A DNA stretch of 64,000 bases from the NCBI GenBank assembly GCA_040544425.1, contig JBEONO010000007.1, positions 171,644 to 235,643 of the forward strand, written 5' to 3'. Each line of letters opens with the position of its first letter. Within the stretch, counting starts at the first letter, position 1. The DNA comes from Solimicrobium sp040544425. Its GTDB lineage: Bacteria > Pseudomonadota > Gammaproteobacteria > Burkholderiales > Burkholderiaceae_D. The translations under genes and the position numbers were made by a program. The notes under the pieces are model-generated. The model searched no databases. It saw nothing but the letters and a program-made list of their open reading frames with translations, and had not been told where the DNA came from. Below are positions 1 through 7,895 of this stretch, piece by piece.

Positions 1-1413
1 CGCGGTGCCGATTTCCTGGATCGCCTGCTGGCCGAAGACGGCACGATTTACGGTGTGACTACCGGCTATGGTGATTCCTGCACCGTGGTGGTTCCGGCCG
101 AACTGATTGCCGAATTGCCTCAGCATCTGTATACCTACCACGGCTGCGGACTGGGAGCGCATTTCAATGCCGAACAAACCCGCGCGATTCTGGCCGTGCG
201 CCTGGTCTCGCTGTGCAAAGGCTATTCAGGCGTGTCGGTCGGCCTGCTGGAACAGATCACCCGTTTGCTGCAGCACGATATTTTGCCGCTCATTCCTTCG
301 GAAGGTTCGGTCGGCGCCAGTGGCGATCTGACACCGCTGTCGTATCTGGCCGCAGTACTGTGCGGCGAACGTGAAGTGCTGTATCAGGGGCGTGTCATGA
401 GTGCGGCGCAGGCCTTGCAGAAAGCCGGCATCAGCCCGCTGACTCTGCGCCCCAAGGAAGGTTTGGCGATCATGAACGGCACGGCTGTGATGACCGCTCT
501 GGCCTGCCTGGCTTATGATCGTGCGGCGTACCTGATGCGCCTGTGCACCAGAATTACCGCGATGGCCTCGCTGGCTCTGGATGGCAATCCGCAGCATTTC
601 GATGCGACCCTGTTTTCCGTCAAACCGCACGCGGGCATGCAGCAGGTGGCGAGCTGGTTGCGTCAGGATTTGCACTGCCAGCCAACTGAACGCAACGGCA
701 AACGACTGCAGGATCGCTATTCGATACGCTGTGCGCCGCATGTCATCGGTGTGCTGGCCGATGCCTTGCCGCTGTTTCACGACTTCATTGCCAATGAACT
801 CAACAGCGTGAACGACAACCCGATCATTGATGCCGAGGGCGAACACGTTTTACACGGCGGCCATTTTTACGGCGGTCATATTGCTTTCGCGATGGACAGC
901 ATGAAAAACACGGTCGCCAATCTGGCTGATCTGCTGGACCGGCAAATGGCCTTGTTGGTCGACACCCGTTACAACCACGATCTGCCCGCCAATTTATCCG
1001 GCGCACAGGGTAGTCGGGCAGCGATCAATCATGGTCTGAAGGCGCTGCAGATCAGCGCCTCGGCCTGGACCGCCGAAGCCCTGAAACTCACCATGCCCGC
1101 TTCCGTGTTTTCACGCTCCACCGAATGTCACAATCAGGACAAAGTCAGCATGGGCACCATCGCCGCACGCGACTGCCTGCGCGTGCTGGAACTGACCGAG
1201 CAGGTTGTTGCGGCGCTGCTGATCACGGTGCGGCAGGGTGTTGAATTGCGCTGCCGCGGTAATCCGGAAACGCCGTTGCAGCAGTCCCTGCAACTCATGC
1301 AGCAACTGCTGTGTGAAGATATTCCTCCGATTATCGAAGACCGCAGGCTGGAGCCTGACCTGCGATTATTGCTGGACCGGATCCGCCAACAATATTGGGT
1401 GCTGTATGACTGA
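1..1413 (+). CDS. Aromatic amino acid ammonia-lyase (HAL/PAL family), 5' end outside window
   Basis: The frame is open from base 1, so the gene starts upstream; 470 residues are visible against roughly 510 for the family. The fragment carries the N-terminal YGVTTGYG motif and the Ala-Ser-Gly triad (bases 316-324, in GSVGASGDLTPLSYLA) that cyclises to the MIO electrophile. Such lyases remove ammonia from histidine, phenylalanine or tyrosine. In an aryl polyene-type operon the likely role (inference) is to make an arylacrylate starter rather than to degrade histidine, because no other hut gene is nearby. The stop overlaps the next start by 8 bases, indicating one operon. Substrate cannot be decided from the visible part. 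Confidence 0.9.
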   Translation, partial: RGADFLDRLLAEDGTIYGVTTGYGDSCTVVVPAELIAELPQHLYTYHGCGLGAHFNAEQTRAILAVRLVSLCKGYSGVSVGLLEQITRLLQHDILPLIPSEGSVGASGDLTPLSYLAAVLCGEREVLYQGRVMSAAQALQKAGISPLTLRPKEGLAIMNGTAVMTALACLAYDRAAYLMRLCTRITAMASLALDGNPQHFDATLFSVKPHAGMQQVASWLRQDLHCQPTERNGKRLQDRYSIRCAPHVIGVLADALPLFHDFIANELNSVNDNPIIDAEGEHVLHGGHFYGGHIAFAMDSMKNTVANLADLLDRQMALLVDTRYNHDLPANLSGAQGSRAAINHGLKALQISASAWTAEALKLTMPASVFSRSTECHNQDKVSMGTIAARDCLRVLELTEQVVAALLITVRQGVELRCRGNPETPLQQSLQLMQQLLCEDIPPIIEDRRLEPDLRLLLDRIRQQYWVLYD

Positions 1414-1831
1414 TGCGAAACAGCCCGGCCGCTGGTGGGCAGAAGTTGAGATCGACGTTCAGTTTTATGACCTTGATCCGATGCAAGTGGTCTGGCATGG
1501 CAACTATCTGAAATACCTGGAAGTGGCGCGCTGCGCCCTGTTCAATAAAATTGGCTACAACTATGAAGAAATGCGCGAGTCCGGTTACGCCTGGCCGATC
1601 ATTGATGTCCATGTGCGCTATGCCGGTCCTGCCAAATTCAATCAGCGCCTGATCTGTCGCGCTGAAATCGTGGAATGGGAAAACCGGCTCAAAATCAATT
1701 ACCAGATCAGCGATGCGCTGACCAAAAAACGACTGACCCGCGCCAGTACTACTCAGGTTGCCGTCGATATGGCGAGCGGCGCAATGTGCTACGTCTCGCC
1801 GCCTGTGTTACTGAAAAAATTGGACGTCTGA
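1406..1831 (+). CDS. Acyl-CoA/ACP thioesterase, 4-hydroxybenzoyl-CoA thioesterase (hotdog) family
   Basis: A 141-residue single hotdog domain. The active-site stretch YDLDPMQVVWHGNY (about residues 21-34) matches the 4HBT pattern, in which the Asp of the DP pair (D24) is catalytic. ATG at 1406 was chosen because the longer frame to 1238 lies inside the lyase gene; the start lies 8 bases inside the lyase end and the stop shares a base with the next ATG (TGATG). Thioesterases of this kind are standard in aryl polyene clusters, where they release or edit chains on carrier proteins; that role is inferred from the neighbours. Confidence 0.87.
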   Translation: MTDAKQPGRWWAEVEIDVQFYDLDPMQVVWHGNYLKYLEVARCALFNKIGYNYEEMRESGYAWPIIDVHVRYAGPAKFNQRLICRAEIVEWENRLKINYQISDALTKKRLTRASTTQVAVDMASGAMCYVSPPVLLKKLDV

Positions 1832-2451
1832 TGAAAAATCTGTTTCTGTTTTTGTTTATGTTTTGCGTTGCCCAGCTGGCCAAGGCTGGCACTGACGCCA
1901 ACCCGTCAGCGCTGGTCAGTCAGATTCAAACCATGCTGGCCAAACCAACCACGCTGTGTGGCCGGTTTGAGCAGACCAAGCAACTCAGTGGCATGAAAAA
2001 ACCGTTGCTGTCGAACGGTCGCTTTTGCGTGGTCAATGGCAAGGGCGTGGTCTGGCGCACCCTGCAACCTTTTCCCAGCGTGTTGCGCCTGACCCGCGAT
2101 GAAATTGTCAACTATCAGGGCGACAAAGTGGCGATGCGTCTGGACGCCAGACAGGAACCGACGGTACGCATGATTAACAGCGTGCTGTTTTCATTGCTCT
2201 CCGGTGACCTCGGACAACTGGACAGCTTATTTGTGGTTGACGGCAAAGCCACTGCCAGCACCTGGCACGTTGCATTGACCGCAAAGCAGCCAGGTCTGGC
2301 CAAAGCGATTGGCGCGATCAGTCTGGACGGCGGCATGTATGTGAACACGATACATATGGATGAAGCCAGCGGCGACCACACCACCATCGTGTTTTCCGCG
2401 ATTCAGACCGGAGACAAAGCGATGCAACCCGAAGAAGCGGCGCTATTTTGA
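1831..2451 (+). CDS. LolA-like periplasmic lipoprotein carrier
   Basis: A 206-residue protein with a cleavable signal peptide (MKNLFLFLFMFCVAQLAKA, then GTDA). The rest fits the LolA-like fold seen in aryl polyene operons: an early CGRFEQTKQL stretch resembling the F-x-Q-x-K motif, followed by alternating beta segments. LolA relatives ferry lipid-linked cargo across the periplasm. Here the partner is probably the MMPL exporter encoded immediately downstream, so the cargo would be the polyene lipid rather than lipoproteins in general (inference). The start ATG overlaps the preceding stop by one base. Confidence 0.82.
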   Translation: MKNLFLFLFMFCVAQLAKAGTDANPSALVSQIQTMLAKPTTLCGRFEQTKQLSGMKKPLLSNGRFCVVNGKGVVWRTLQPFPSVLRLTRDEIVNYQGDKVAMRLDARQEPTVRMINSVLFSLLSGDLGQLDSLFVVDGKATASTWHVALTAKQPGLAKAIGAISLDGGMYVNTIHMDEASGDHTTIVFSAIQTGDKAMQPEEAALF

Positions 2452-4793
2452 AGCAGCGCTGGATGGCACTGGTCTGGGCGGGTATCGTCTGCCTGCTGCT
2501 GGCCCATAACGCCTATTTGTGGCTGGGCAAACGCATTACGCCGGATACCGACATCATGGCCTTGCTGCCGGTCCAACAGCGCGATCCGGTCCTGCAACTC
2601 TCGTTTACGCATATGGTCGATGCAGCACAGCAGCGCGTGATTGTGCTCATCGGTGCGTCTGACTGGAACGACGCAAAGCGCTCGGCCGATGCCTACAGTG
2701 CTGTCTTGCAAAAACACAGCGCGGTGATCAGCGCCACGCCCTTGACGGAACAAACCCAGCAGGACTGGCTGGCATTGTTTCAGGCGCATCGTTCCGTATT
2801 GATGGCGCGCGCCGAGCACAAACAACTGCAACAGCTCGATGAGTCGGCCTGGATCGATGCAGCAATGCGTCAGTTATACAGTCCGTTTTCCGGCCCCAAA
2901 TTGGGTGCCTGGCGTGACGATCCCTTCGGTCTGTTTGCCGGCTGGGTGCAGGAACGCGCGCAAGAAACGCCGGTGCGACCCAGAGATGGTTATCTGTTTG
3001 TGACCAACAGCGAACGGCAATACGTGTTGTTATCACTCACCGTGCACGACTCGGTTTTTTCCATCAGCACCCAGCAGGCCGTCACCAGTTTGCTGAACCA
3101 GGCGCGCGCTGCGGCGCTGCAAGTCGTGCCGCAGTCCGATCTGATTACGGCCGGTGTGATTTTGCATGCCGCAGCAGCCGGTCAGCAGGCCAGCGGGGAA
3201 GTGTGGACCATCGGGCTGGGCTCACTGCTCGGCGTCATTCTTTTGATGTGGTTCACCTTTCACAGTTTGAAACCGATTCTGATGATTTTATTGTCGATCA
3301 CCATCGGTTGTCTGGGGTCCTTGTCGATTTGCTGGCTGCTGTTTGAGCACATCCATTTACTCACACTCGTGTTCGGTGCCAGTCTGATCGGCGTGGCGCA
3401 GGATTACGGCCTGTTCTTTTTATGTCATCGCCTGAACGCTGATGCCCGCCTGGATTCCCATGCCCTGTTGCAGCGCCTGCTCCCCTCGCTGGCCTTGACG
3501 CTGGTGGCGGCGATCATCGGTTATATGGGGCTGGCGTTTACCCCGTTTCCGGGTTTGCGAAATATGGCCGTGTTTTCTGCCCTGGGTTTGCTGTTCGCGT
3601 GGTTGACCGTGATCTGCTGGTTCCCTTATCTGGTTAAGGCCAATGCCATCCGCGCCGGTGCATTGGCCAGCTGGTACGACCGGACGCTGGCAGGCTGGCC
3701 CAGATGGATCAACAGTAAAACTTCCTGGTTGATACTGATTTGCGGGTCGGTGGTGGTCATCGCCGGGATTGCAAAATTGGCCGCCAACGATGACATCCGG
3801 CTGCTGCAAAATTCTCCGCAACAGTTGATTACCGATCAGATTAAATTGAGCCGCTTACTCGATGCGCCCACGCCAGTCCAATTTTTTCTGGTGCGTGCCG
3901 ATTCCGAGCAAAGTTTGTTGGAACGCGAAGAAGCCCTGAAATCGAATCTGGATCCACTGGTCGATCAACATAAAATTTCCGGTTATCAGGCAATCTCGAA
4001 CTGGGTGCCGTCCCGCTCGACCCAGCAGGCCAATCTGGCTGTGCTTCAATCGGGCTTATTCATTCGCCCCCTGCATCAACTGGCAAAAAATATTGACGAA
4101 GATCTGGCCTGGGAAAATGACACCCGTCAGCATATGATGGATGCGGGACAGCTGCTCACCGTTGCGCAGTTTATGGACAGTCCGGCCAGCGAACCGTGGC
4201 GCCATTTGTGGCTGGGGAAAACGGAACATGGTTACGCCAGTATCGTGGCGCTGCGTGGTCTCGCTCAGGCGAATCTGTCGGCCATCCAGCATGCCGGGAG
4301 CGGCGTGCCGGGTGTGCAGTGGGTCGACAAGGTAGCCGAAATTTCCGGCGTGCTGGGTCAGTATCGGCAATACATGGCCTGGGTGGTGAGTGCTTCTTAT
4401 CTGCTGGTGTTCGGCCTGTTGTTTACGCGTTACCGTGGCAGCAGCTGGCGCGTGTTGCTGCCCACGGCACTGGCCAGTCTGATTACGCTGGCGATCCTCG
4501 GCTGGACCCAGCAACCGGTGCAGCTGTTTCATGTGCTGGCATTCATGTTATTACTCGGTATCGGTGTCGATTACGGCATCTTTATGCAGGAAGCCGCGCC
4601 TGACAATCCGCGCACCGCCTGGCTGGCAATCGGTCTGTCGGCCGTCAACACCCTGTTATCATTCGGACTGCTGGGCTTGAGCCAGACCCCCGCCTTGCAC
4701 TCCTTTGGTCTGACCATGTTGATCGGTATTGCGATGGTCTGGATCATTGTCCCCATTTTCAGAAAAGATAAGCCTCATGACCAGCCACATTGA
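2448..4793 (+). CDS. MMPL/RND-family exporter
   Basis: A 781-residue membrane protein with the two-fold RND layout: one N-terminal membrane helix, a large periplasmic domain, a bundle of five helices (around 255-410), a second periplasmic domain and a final bundle (around 620-775). Each bundle has a conserved acidic segment, GVAQDYGLFF and GIGVDYGIFM, typical of proton-driven MMPL transporters. TTG at 2448 overlaps the lolA-like stop (TTGA); ATG at 2463 is a possible alternative. The likely job is moving the finished lipid pigment out of the inner membrane with the adjacent LolA-like protein and lipoprotein (inference from operon). Confidence 0.88.
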   Translation: MKQRWMALVWAGIVCLLLAHNAYLWLGKRITPDTDIMALLPVQQRDPVLQLSFTHMVDAAQQRVIVLIGASDWNDAKRSADAYSAVLQKHSAVISATPLTEQTQQDWLALFQAHRSVLMARAEHKQLQQLDESAWIDAAMRQLYSPFSGPKLGAWRDDPFGLFAGWVQERAQETPVRPRDGYLFVTNSERQYVLLSLTVHDSVFSISTQQAVTSLLNQARAAALQVVPQSDLITAGVILHAAAAGQQASGEVWTIGLGSLLGVILLMWFTFHSLKPILMILLSITIGCLGSLSICWLLFEHIHLLTLVFGASLIGVAQDYGLFFLCHRLNADARLDSHALLQRLLPSLALTLVAAIIGYMGLAFTPFPGLRNMAVFSALGLLFAWLTVICWFPYLVKANAIRAGALASWYDRTLAGWPRWINSKTSWLILICGSVVVIAGIAKLAANDDIRLLQNSPQQLITDQIKLSRLLDAPTPVQFFLVRADSEQSLLEREEALKSNLDPLVDQHKISGYQAISNWVPSRSTQQANLAVLQSGLFIRPLHQLAKNIDEDLAWENDTRQHMMDAGQLLTVAQFMDSPASEPWRHLWLGKTEHGYASIVALRGLAQANLSAIQHAGSGVPGVQWVDKVAEISGVLGQYRQYMAWVVSASYLLVFGLLFTRYRGSSWRVLLPTALASLITLAILGWTQQPVQLFHVLAFMLLLGIGVDYGIFMQEAAPDNPRTAWLAIGLSAVNTLLSFGLLGLSQTPALHSFGLTMLIGIAMVWIIVPIFRKDKPHDQPH

Positions 4794-6012
4794 ATCAACC
4801 GAGGTATGTATTATCGGTGCCGGTCCTGCGGGCTCTGTCGCCGCAGCCCTATTACGCCAGCAGGGACGCGAGGTATTAGTCATTGAGCGCGAACAGTTTC
4901 CGCGATTTTCAATTGGCGAGAGCCTGCTGCCGCAAAGCATGGCTTATCTGGAACAGGCCGGCATGTTGCGTGCCGTGGTTGAGGCCGGATTTCAATTCAA
5001 GGATGGTGCCTCATTCGTACGCCGCGAGCAACGCACCGATTTCGATTTTCGGGATAAACATTCCGAAGGGTGGGGCACTACTTACCAGGTGCAGCGTGCC
5101 AGCTTCGATCAGCTGTTGGCCAGGGAGGCGGAGCGGTTCGGTGCGCAGATCCGCTACCGGCATGAAGTCACGATGGTCGATCTGGAGCCAGAACAACCGC
5201 TGCTGACGGTCAAACATCCGGACGGCCACAGCTATCAGATTCAGGCCCGGTTCATACTGGATGCCAGCGGTTTTGGGCGGGTCCTGCCGCGGTTGCTGAA
5301 ACTGGAAACGCCGTCCAATTTTCCGGTGCGCGGCGCGATCTTCACCCACATCGAAGACCGGATCAGCAGCAATTTTGACCGCAACAAAATCAGAATCACC
5401 GTCCATCCAACCCGCTGCGACGTGTGGTTCTGGACCATTCCGTTTTCCGGCGGTCGCTGTTCCGTGGGCGTAGTGGCTGAAACGGCTTATCTGGATCAGT
5501 ACCACGGCACGGACATCGAGCGACTGCAGGCCATCATTGCGGAAGAGCCGAATCTGCAAACCTTATTGGCCGATGCGACCTGGGATACCCCTGCACGTCA
5601 CATTGTGGGCTATTCGGCGAATGTGGCGTCACTCGCGGGCAAGGGCTACGCCCTGTTGGGCAATGCCGGAGAATTTCTCGATCCGGTGTTTTCATCCGGT
5701 GTGACCATCGCCTTCAAATCAGCCAGTCTTGCGACAGAACTGCTGCAACGTCAGTTCGACGGTGAAGTGGTTGACTGGCAAACCGGCTACAGTGAACCAC
5801 TCAAAAAAGGTGTCGATACTTTTCGCGCCTTTGTCGAATCCTGGTACACGGGTGGATTTCAGCAAATCATTTTTTATCCCAAACAGCAAGCCGACATCCG
5901 CCGCATGATCTCAGCCATTCTGGCCGGTTACGCCTGGGATTTATCCAACCCGCTGGTCAAAGATACCGCGCGCCGTCTGGCTGCGCTGGAGTCGCTATGT
6001 TCAGGTGCCTGA
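4777..6012 (+). CDS. FAD-dependent oxidoreductase with flavin-halogenase signatures
   Basis: 411 residues. It starts with a Rossmann FAD motif (GAGPAG, residues 14-19) and the FPRFSIGESLLP stretch (41-52) typical of tryptophan-halogenase-like flavoproteins. Lys75 in FQFKDGASF lies where halogenases carry the catalytic lysine, and W217-F-W-T-I-P222 matches the halogenase WxWxIP motif. Xanthomonadins are halogenated aryl polyenes, so halogenation of the polyene head group or chain is plausible. Non-halogenating relatives, including geranylgeranyl-reductase-like enzymes, share much of this, so activity is inferred. The start ATG lies inside the MMPL gene (17-base overlap). Confidence 0.82.
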   Translation: MTSHIESTEVCIIGAGPAGSVAAALLRQQGREVLVIEREQFPRFSIGESLLPQSMAYLEQAGMLRAVVEAGFQFKDGASFVRREQRTDFDFRDKHSEGWGTTYQVQRASFDQLLAREAERFGAQIRYRHEVTMVDLEPEQPLLTVKHPDGHSYQIQARFILDASGFGRVLPRLLKLETPSNFPVRGAIFTHIEDRISSNFDRNKIRITVHPTRCDVWFWTIPFSGGRCSVGVVAETAYLDQYHGTDIERLQAIIAEEPNLQTLLADATWDTPARHIVGYSANVASLAGKGYALLGNAGEFLDPVFSSGVTIAFKSASLATELLQRQFDGEVVDWQTGYSEPLKKGVDTFRAFVESWYTGGFQQIIFYPKQQADIRRMISAILAGYAWDLSNPLVKDTARRLAALESLCSGA

Positions 6013-6539
6013 TACTCTGTCTGTTGCTGGTGTCCTGCGCCAGCGCGCCACCGCCGCCTGTGCGCCTGGGCCTGCGCCTCGCGCCAGCCGATTTGGGCGC
6101 AGAGATCGCGCTGCAACAGCATTTGACGATTGAACGCAACGGAAAAACCGATCAGCTCGACGCCGCGCTGGAAGTGGATGCGACACATTTGCAACTGGTT
6201 GGACTGGCCTTTGGGCAGCGCGTATTAACCTTGCAGTACGACGGAAAGGAAATGAGCACCTGGCGTCATTTCATGCTGCCTGCGCAGGTACGCGCCGAAG
6301 ATATTCTGGAAGACGTCCAGCTGACCCTGTGGCCAATAGCTGCCATTCGGAAGGCACTTCCACCGCGCTGGCATATTGAAGAACATGATCTTGAACGGTC
6401 CTTGTACATGGGTGAGCAACTGATCTGCGTGATTCATTACAGCGCCATGCCGCGCTGGAGTGGCACGGTCACCCTTGATAACCTGCGCTATCACTACACG
6501 ATAACGATACAATCGCGGAACAATAATCAGGCTGTGTAA
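5997..6539 (+). CDS. DUF3261 outer-membrane lipoprotein
   Basis: 180 residues with a lipoprotein signal peptide and lipobox (LLVSC, cysteine about residue 14), followed by APPPP and a beta-rich body ending around TIQSRNNNQAV. This matches the DUF3261 lipoproteins that accompany LolA-like and MMPL proteins in aryl polyene operons. It probably receives the exported lipid at the outer membrane (inference, analogous to LolB). It overlaps the flavoprotein gene by 16 bases, which suggests translational coupling. Confidence 0.8.
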   Translation: MFRCLILCLLLVSCASAPPPPVRLGLRLAPADLGAEIALQQHLTIERNGKTDQLDAALEVDATHLQLVGLAFGQRVLTLQYDGKEMSTWRHFMLPAQVRAEDILEDVQLTLWPIAAIRKALPPRWHIEEHDLERSLYMGEQLICVIHYSAMPRWSGTVTLDNLRYHYTITIQSRNNNQAV

Positions 6540-6583
6540 GTTTTTCTCGAACCGCCAGTTAAATCTCACGTCAGGGAGCATCC

Positions 6584-7063
6584 ATGAATCAGGCAAACCA
6601 GGCGCGTCCGCCATTTCCACCATTTACCCGGGAATCGGCAATTCAAAAAGTCAGAATGGCCGAAGACGGCTGGAATAGCCGTGATCCGGTCCGGGTTTCC
6701 ATGGCCTATACGGCTGACAGCAAATGGCGCAACCGCAATGAATTTCTGCAGGGCCGCGATGAGATCGTGCTGTTCCTGACCCGCAAATGGGAGCGCGAGC
6801 AAGAGTATCGCCTGATCAAGGAATTGTGGGCGTTTGAGGGAAACCGGATTGCGGTGCGTTTTGCTTATGAATGGCATGACGTGCATGGGGCCTGGTTTCG
6901 CGCCTATGGTAATGAGAACTGGGAATTTGATGAACACGGATTGATGCGCCTGCGCTATGCCAGCATTAACGATCTGGCGATCAGCGAGCAGCAGCGCAAA
7001 TTCCATTGGCCACAGGGACGTCGGCCGGATGAGCATCCTGGGTTGAGTGAGTTGGGCCTTTGA
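6584..7063 (+). CDS. NTF2-like protein, DUF1348 family
   Basis: 159 residues. The sequence (FTRESAIQKVRMAEDGWNSRDP near residue 14, a FLTRKW segment, then FRAYGNENWEFDEHGLM) is characteristic of DUF1348, a nuclear-transport-factor-2-like fold. The family's function is not established. A purine-rich ribosome site (CAGGGAG) lies about 6 bases before the ATG. This is the first gene of the cluster with a real gap upstream (44 bases), and DUF1348 proteins are not standard aryl polyene components, so it may be a passenger that arrived with or before the toxin-antitoxin pair next to it. Confidence 0.85.
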   Translation: MNQANQARPPFPPFTRESAIQKVRMAEDGWNSRDPVRVSMAYTADSKWRNRNEFLQGRDEIVLFLTRKWEREQEYRLIKELWAFEGNRIAVRFAYEWHDVHGAWFRAYGNENWEFDEHGLMRLRYASINDLAISEQQRKFHWPQGRRPDEHPGLSELGL

Positions 7064-7312
7064 AATTATTTCGGATCTTTACCTATTGGCTTGAGCAAGT
7101 CATTGAAAGAGAAAATTGTGCAGTTGGTGATCAAAGATGCCTGGCTGAGCGAAGAAATATGTCGTGGCAGAGGGAATCGGTAAGCCCGATAAACTTCGAT
7201 GTCCCATTGCCGGATGCCAGCAGCGCACGCAAGGCAGAAAGCACAAGCAGCACTGTTAATAGTGCGATTAATCATGTAATATTCCGTGCTATTGAGGCTG
7301 GACGAGAAAATC
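7064..7312. other. Gap before a toxin-antitoxin pair, no convincing gene
   Basis: About 250 bases without a recognisable gene. An open frame crossing the segment has an unconvincing composition. Another frame reads a short basic-amphipathic peptide (around 7091-7183, ending in RGRGNR), possibly a remnant. A TAATAT box at 7277-7282 and a small inverted repeat CACT-N6-AGTG at 7251-7264 could be the promoter and operator of the toxin-antitoxin operon, but the -35 is poor. Confidence 0.35.
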
Positions 7313-7570
7313 ATGTCACACATTACCGCAAATGACTTGAAGACCAAGGGCGTCGCTGCCATTGAAGCTGTGCTTGAAGGACATACTGAAGCCATCGTTT
7401 CAGTGCGCGGCCACGCGCGCTATGTCGTGATGGAATTGGGCCACTATCAACATTTACGTGAATGCGAACTGGAAACGGCTTTGGCGCAAAGTCGCGCTGA
7501 TGTGGCTGCGGGTCGTTTTGTGGATGAGTCGGCTGTGCAGCATGTTTCCAAGCTTTCAAAAACTGCTTGA
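7313..7570 (+). CDS. Type II antitoxin, Phd/YefM family
   Basis: 85 residues starting MSHITANDLKTKG, with the prevent-host-death pattern: an N-terminal segment (AIEAVLEGHTEAIVSVRGHARYVVME) forming the DNA-binding dimer, and a charged C-terminal part that would wrap the toxin. ATG at 7313 was preferred over an upstream in-frame start because family members begin close to this methionine. The stop is directly followed by the toxin start. The protein should neutralise the next gene product and repress its own operon (family knowledge). Confidence 0.82.
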   Translation: MSHITANDLKTKGVAAIEAVLEGHTEAIVSVRGHARYVVMELGHYQHLRECELETALAQSRADVAAGRFVDESAVQHVSKLSKTA

Positions 7571-7858
7571 GTGTCTGCACGCATGAGCTATCAGCTTCGG
7601 TTCACCCAATCGTACGAGAATCGCGCCAAAAAATTCTTGAAATGCCATCCTGAAGTGGTCCGACAATATCAAAAGACATTGGAAATTTTGGAAGTGAATC
7701 CCTTTCATCCTTCGCTGCGTCTTCAAGCCTTGCAAGGACGGCTGGCAGGTTTGCATTCCGTGTCGATCAATATCAGTTACCGAATCACTCTGGAGTTCAT
7801 CATCGCTGACAGCACGATCATTCCTGTTGATGTTGGTGATCATGATCACGTGTATTAG
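7571..7858 (+). CDS. Type II toxin, RelE/ParE superfamily
   Basis: Up to 95 residues from GTG 7571; ATG 7583 (MSYQLRFTQSYENRAKKFLK) is an equally good start. The layout is that of RelE/YafQ-like toxins: an N-terminal beta strand, a basic helix (RAKKFLKCHPEV), a central LQALQGRLAGLHSVSINISYRI stretch giving the core strands with a conserved arginine, and a C-terminal DVGDHDHVY, where a terminal histidine and tyrosine are typical catalytic candidates. Such toxins usually cleave mRNA on the ribosome. It follows its antitoxin without a gap. Confidence 0.82.
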   Translation: MSARMSYQLRFTQSYENRAKKFLKCHPEVVRQYQKTLEILEVNPFHPSLRLQALQGRLAGLHSVSINISYRITLEFIIADSTIIPVDVGDHDHVY

Positions 7859-7895
7859 CCCGCGCCGCCATTAAATTTTAAGAGTCCGGAACAAT

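Noticed and set aside
226..846. 206-codon - strand frame inside the ammonia-lyase gene
   Set aside because: Antisense shadow of a well-conserved enzyme; composition rich in His/Gln/Arg, typical of a reverse reading.
7060..7335. 91-codon frame before the antitoxin
   Set aside because: Overlaps the antitoxin start in another frame, has no ribosome site and resembles no protein.
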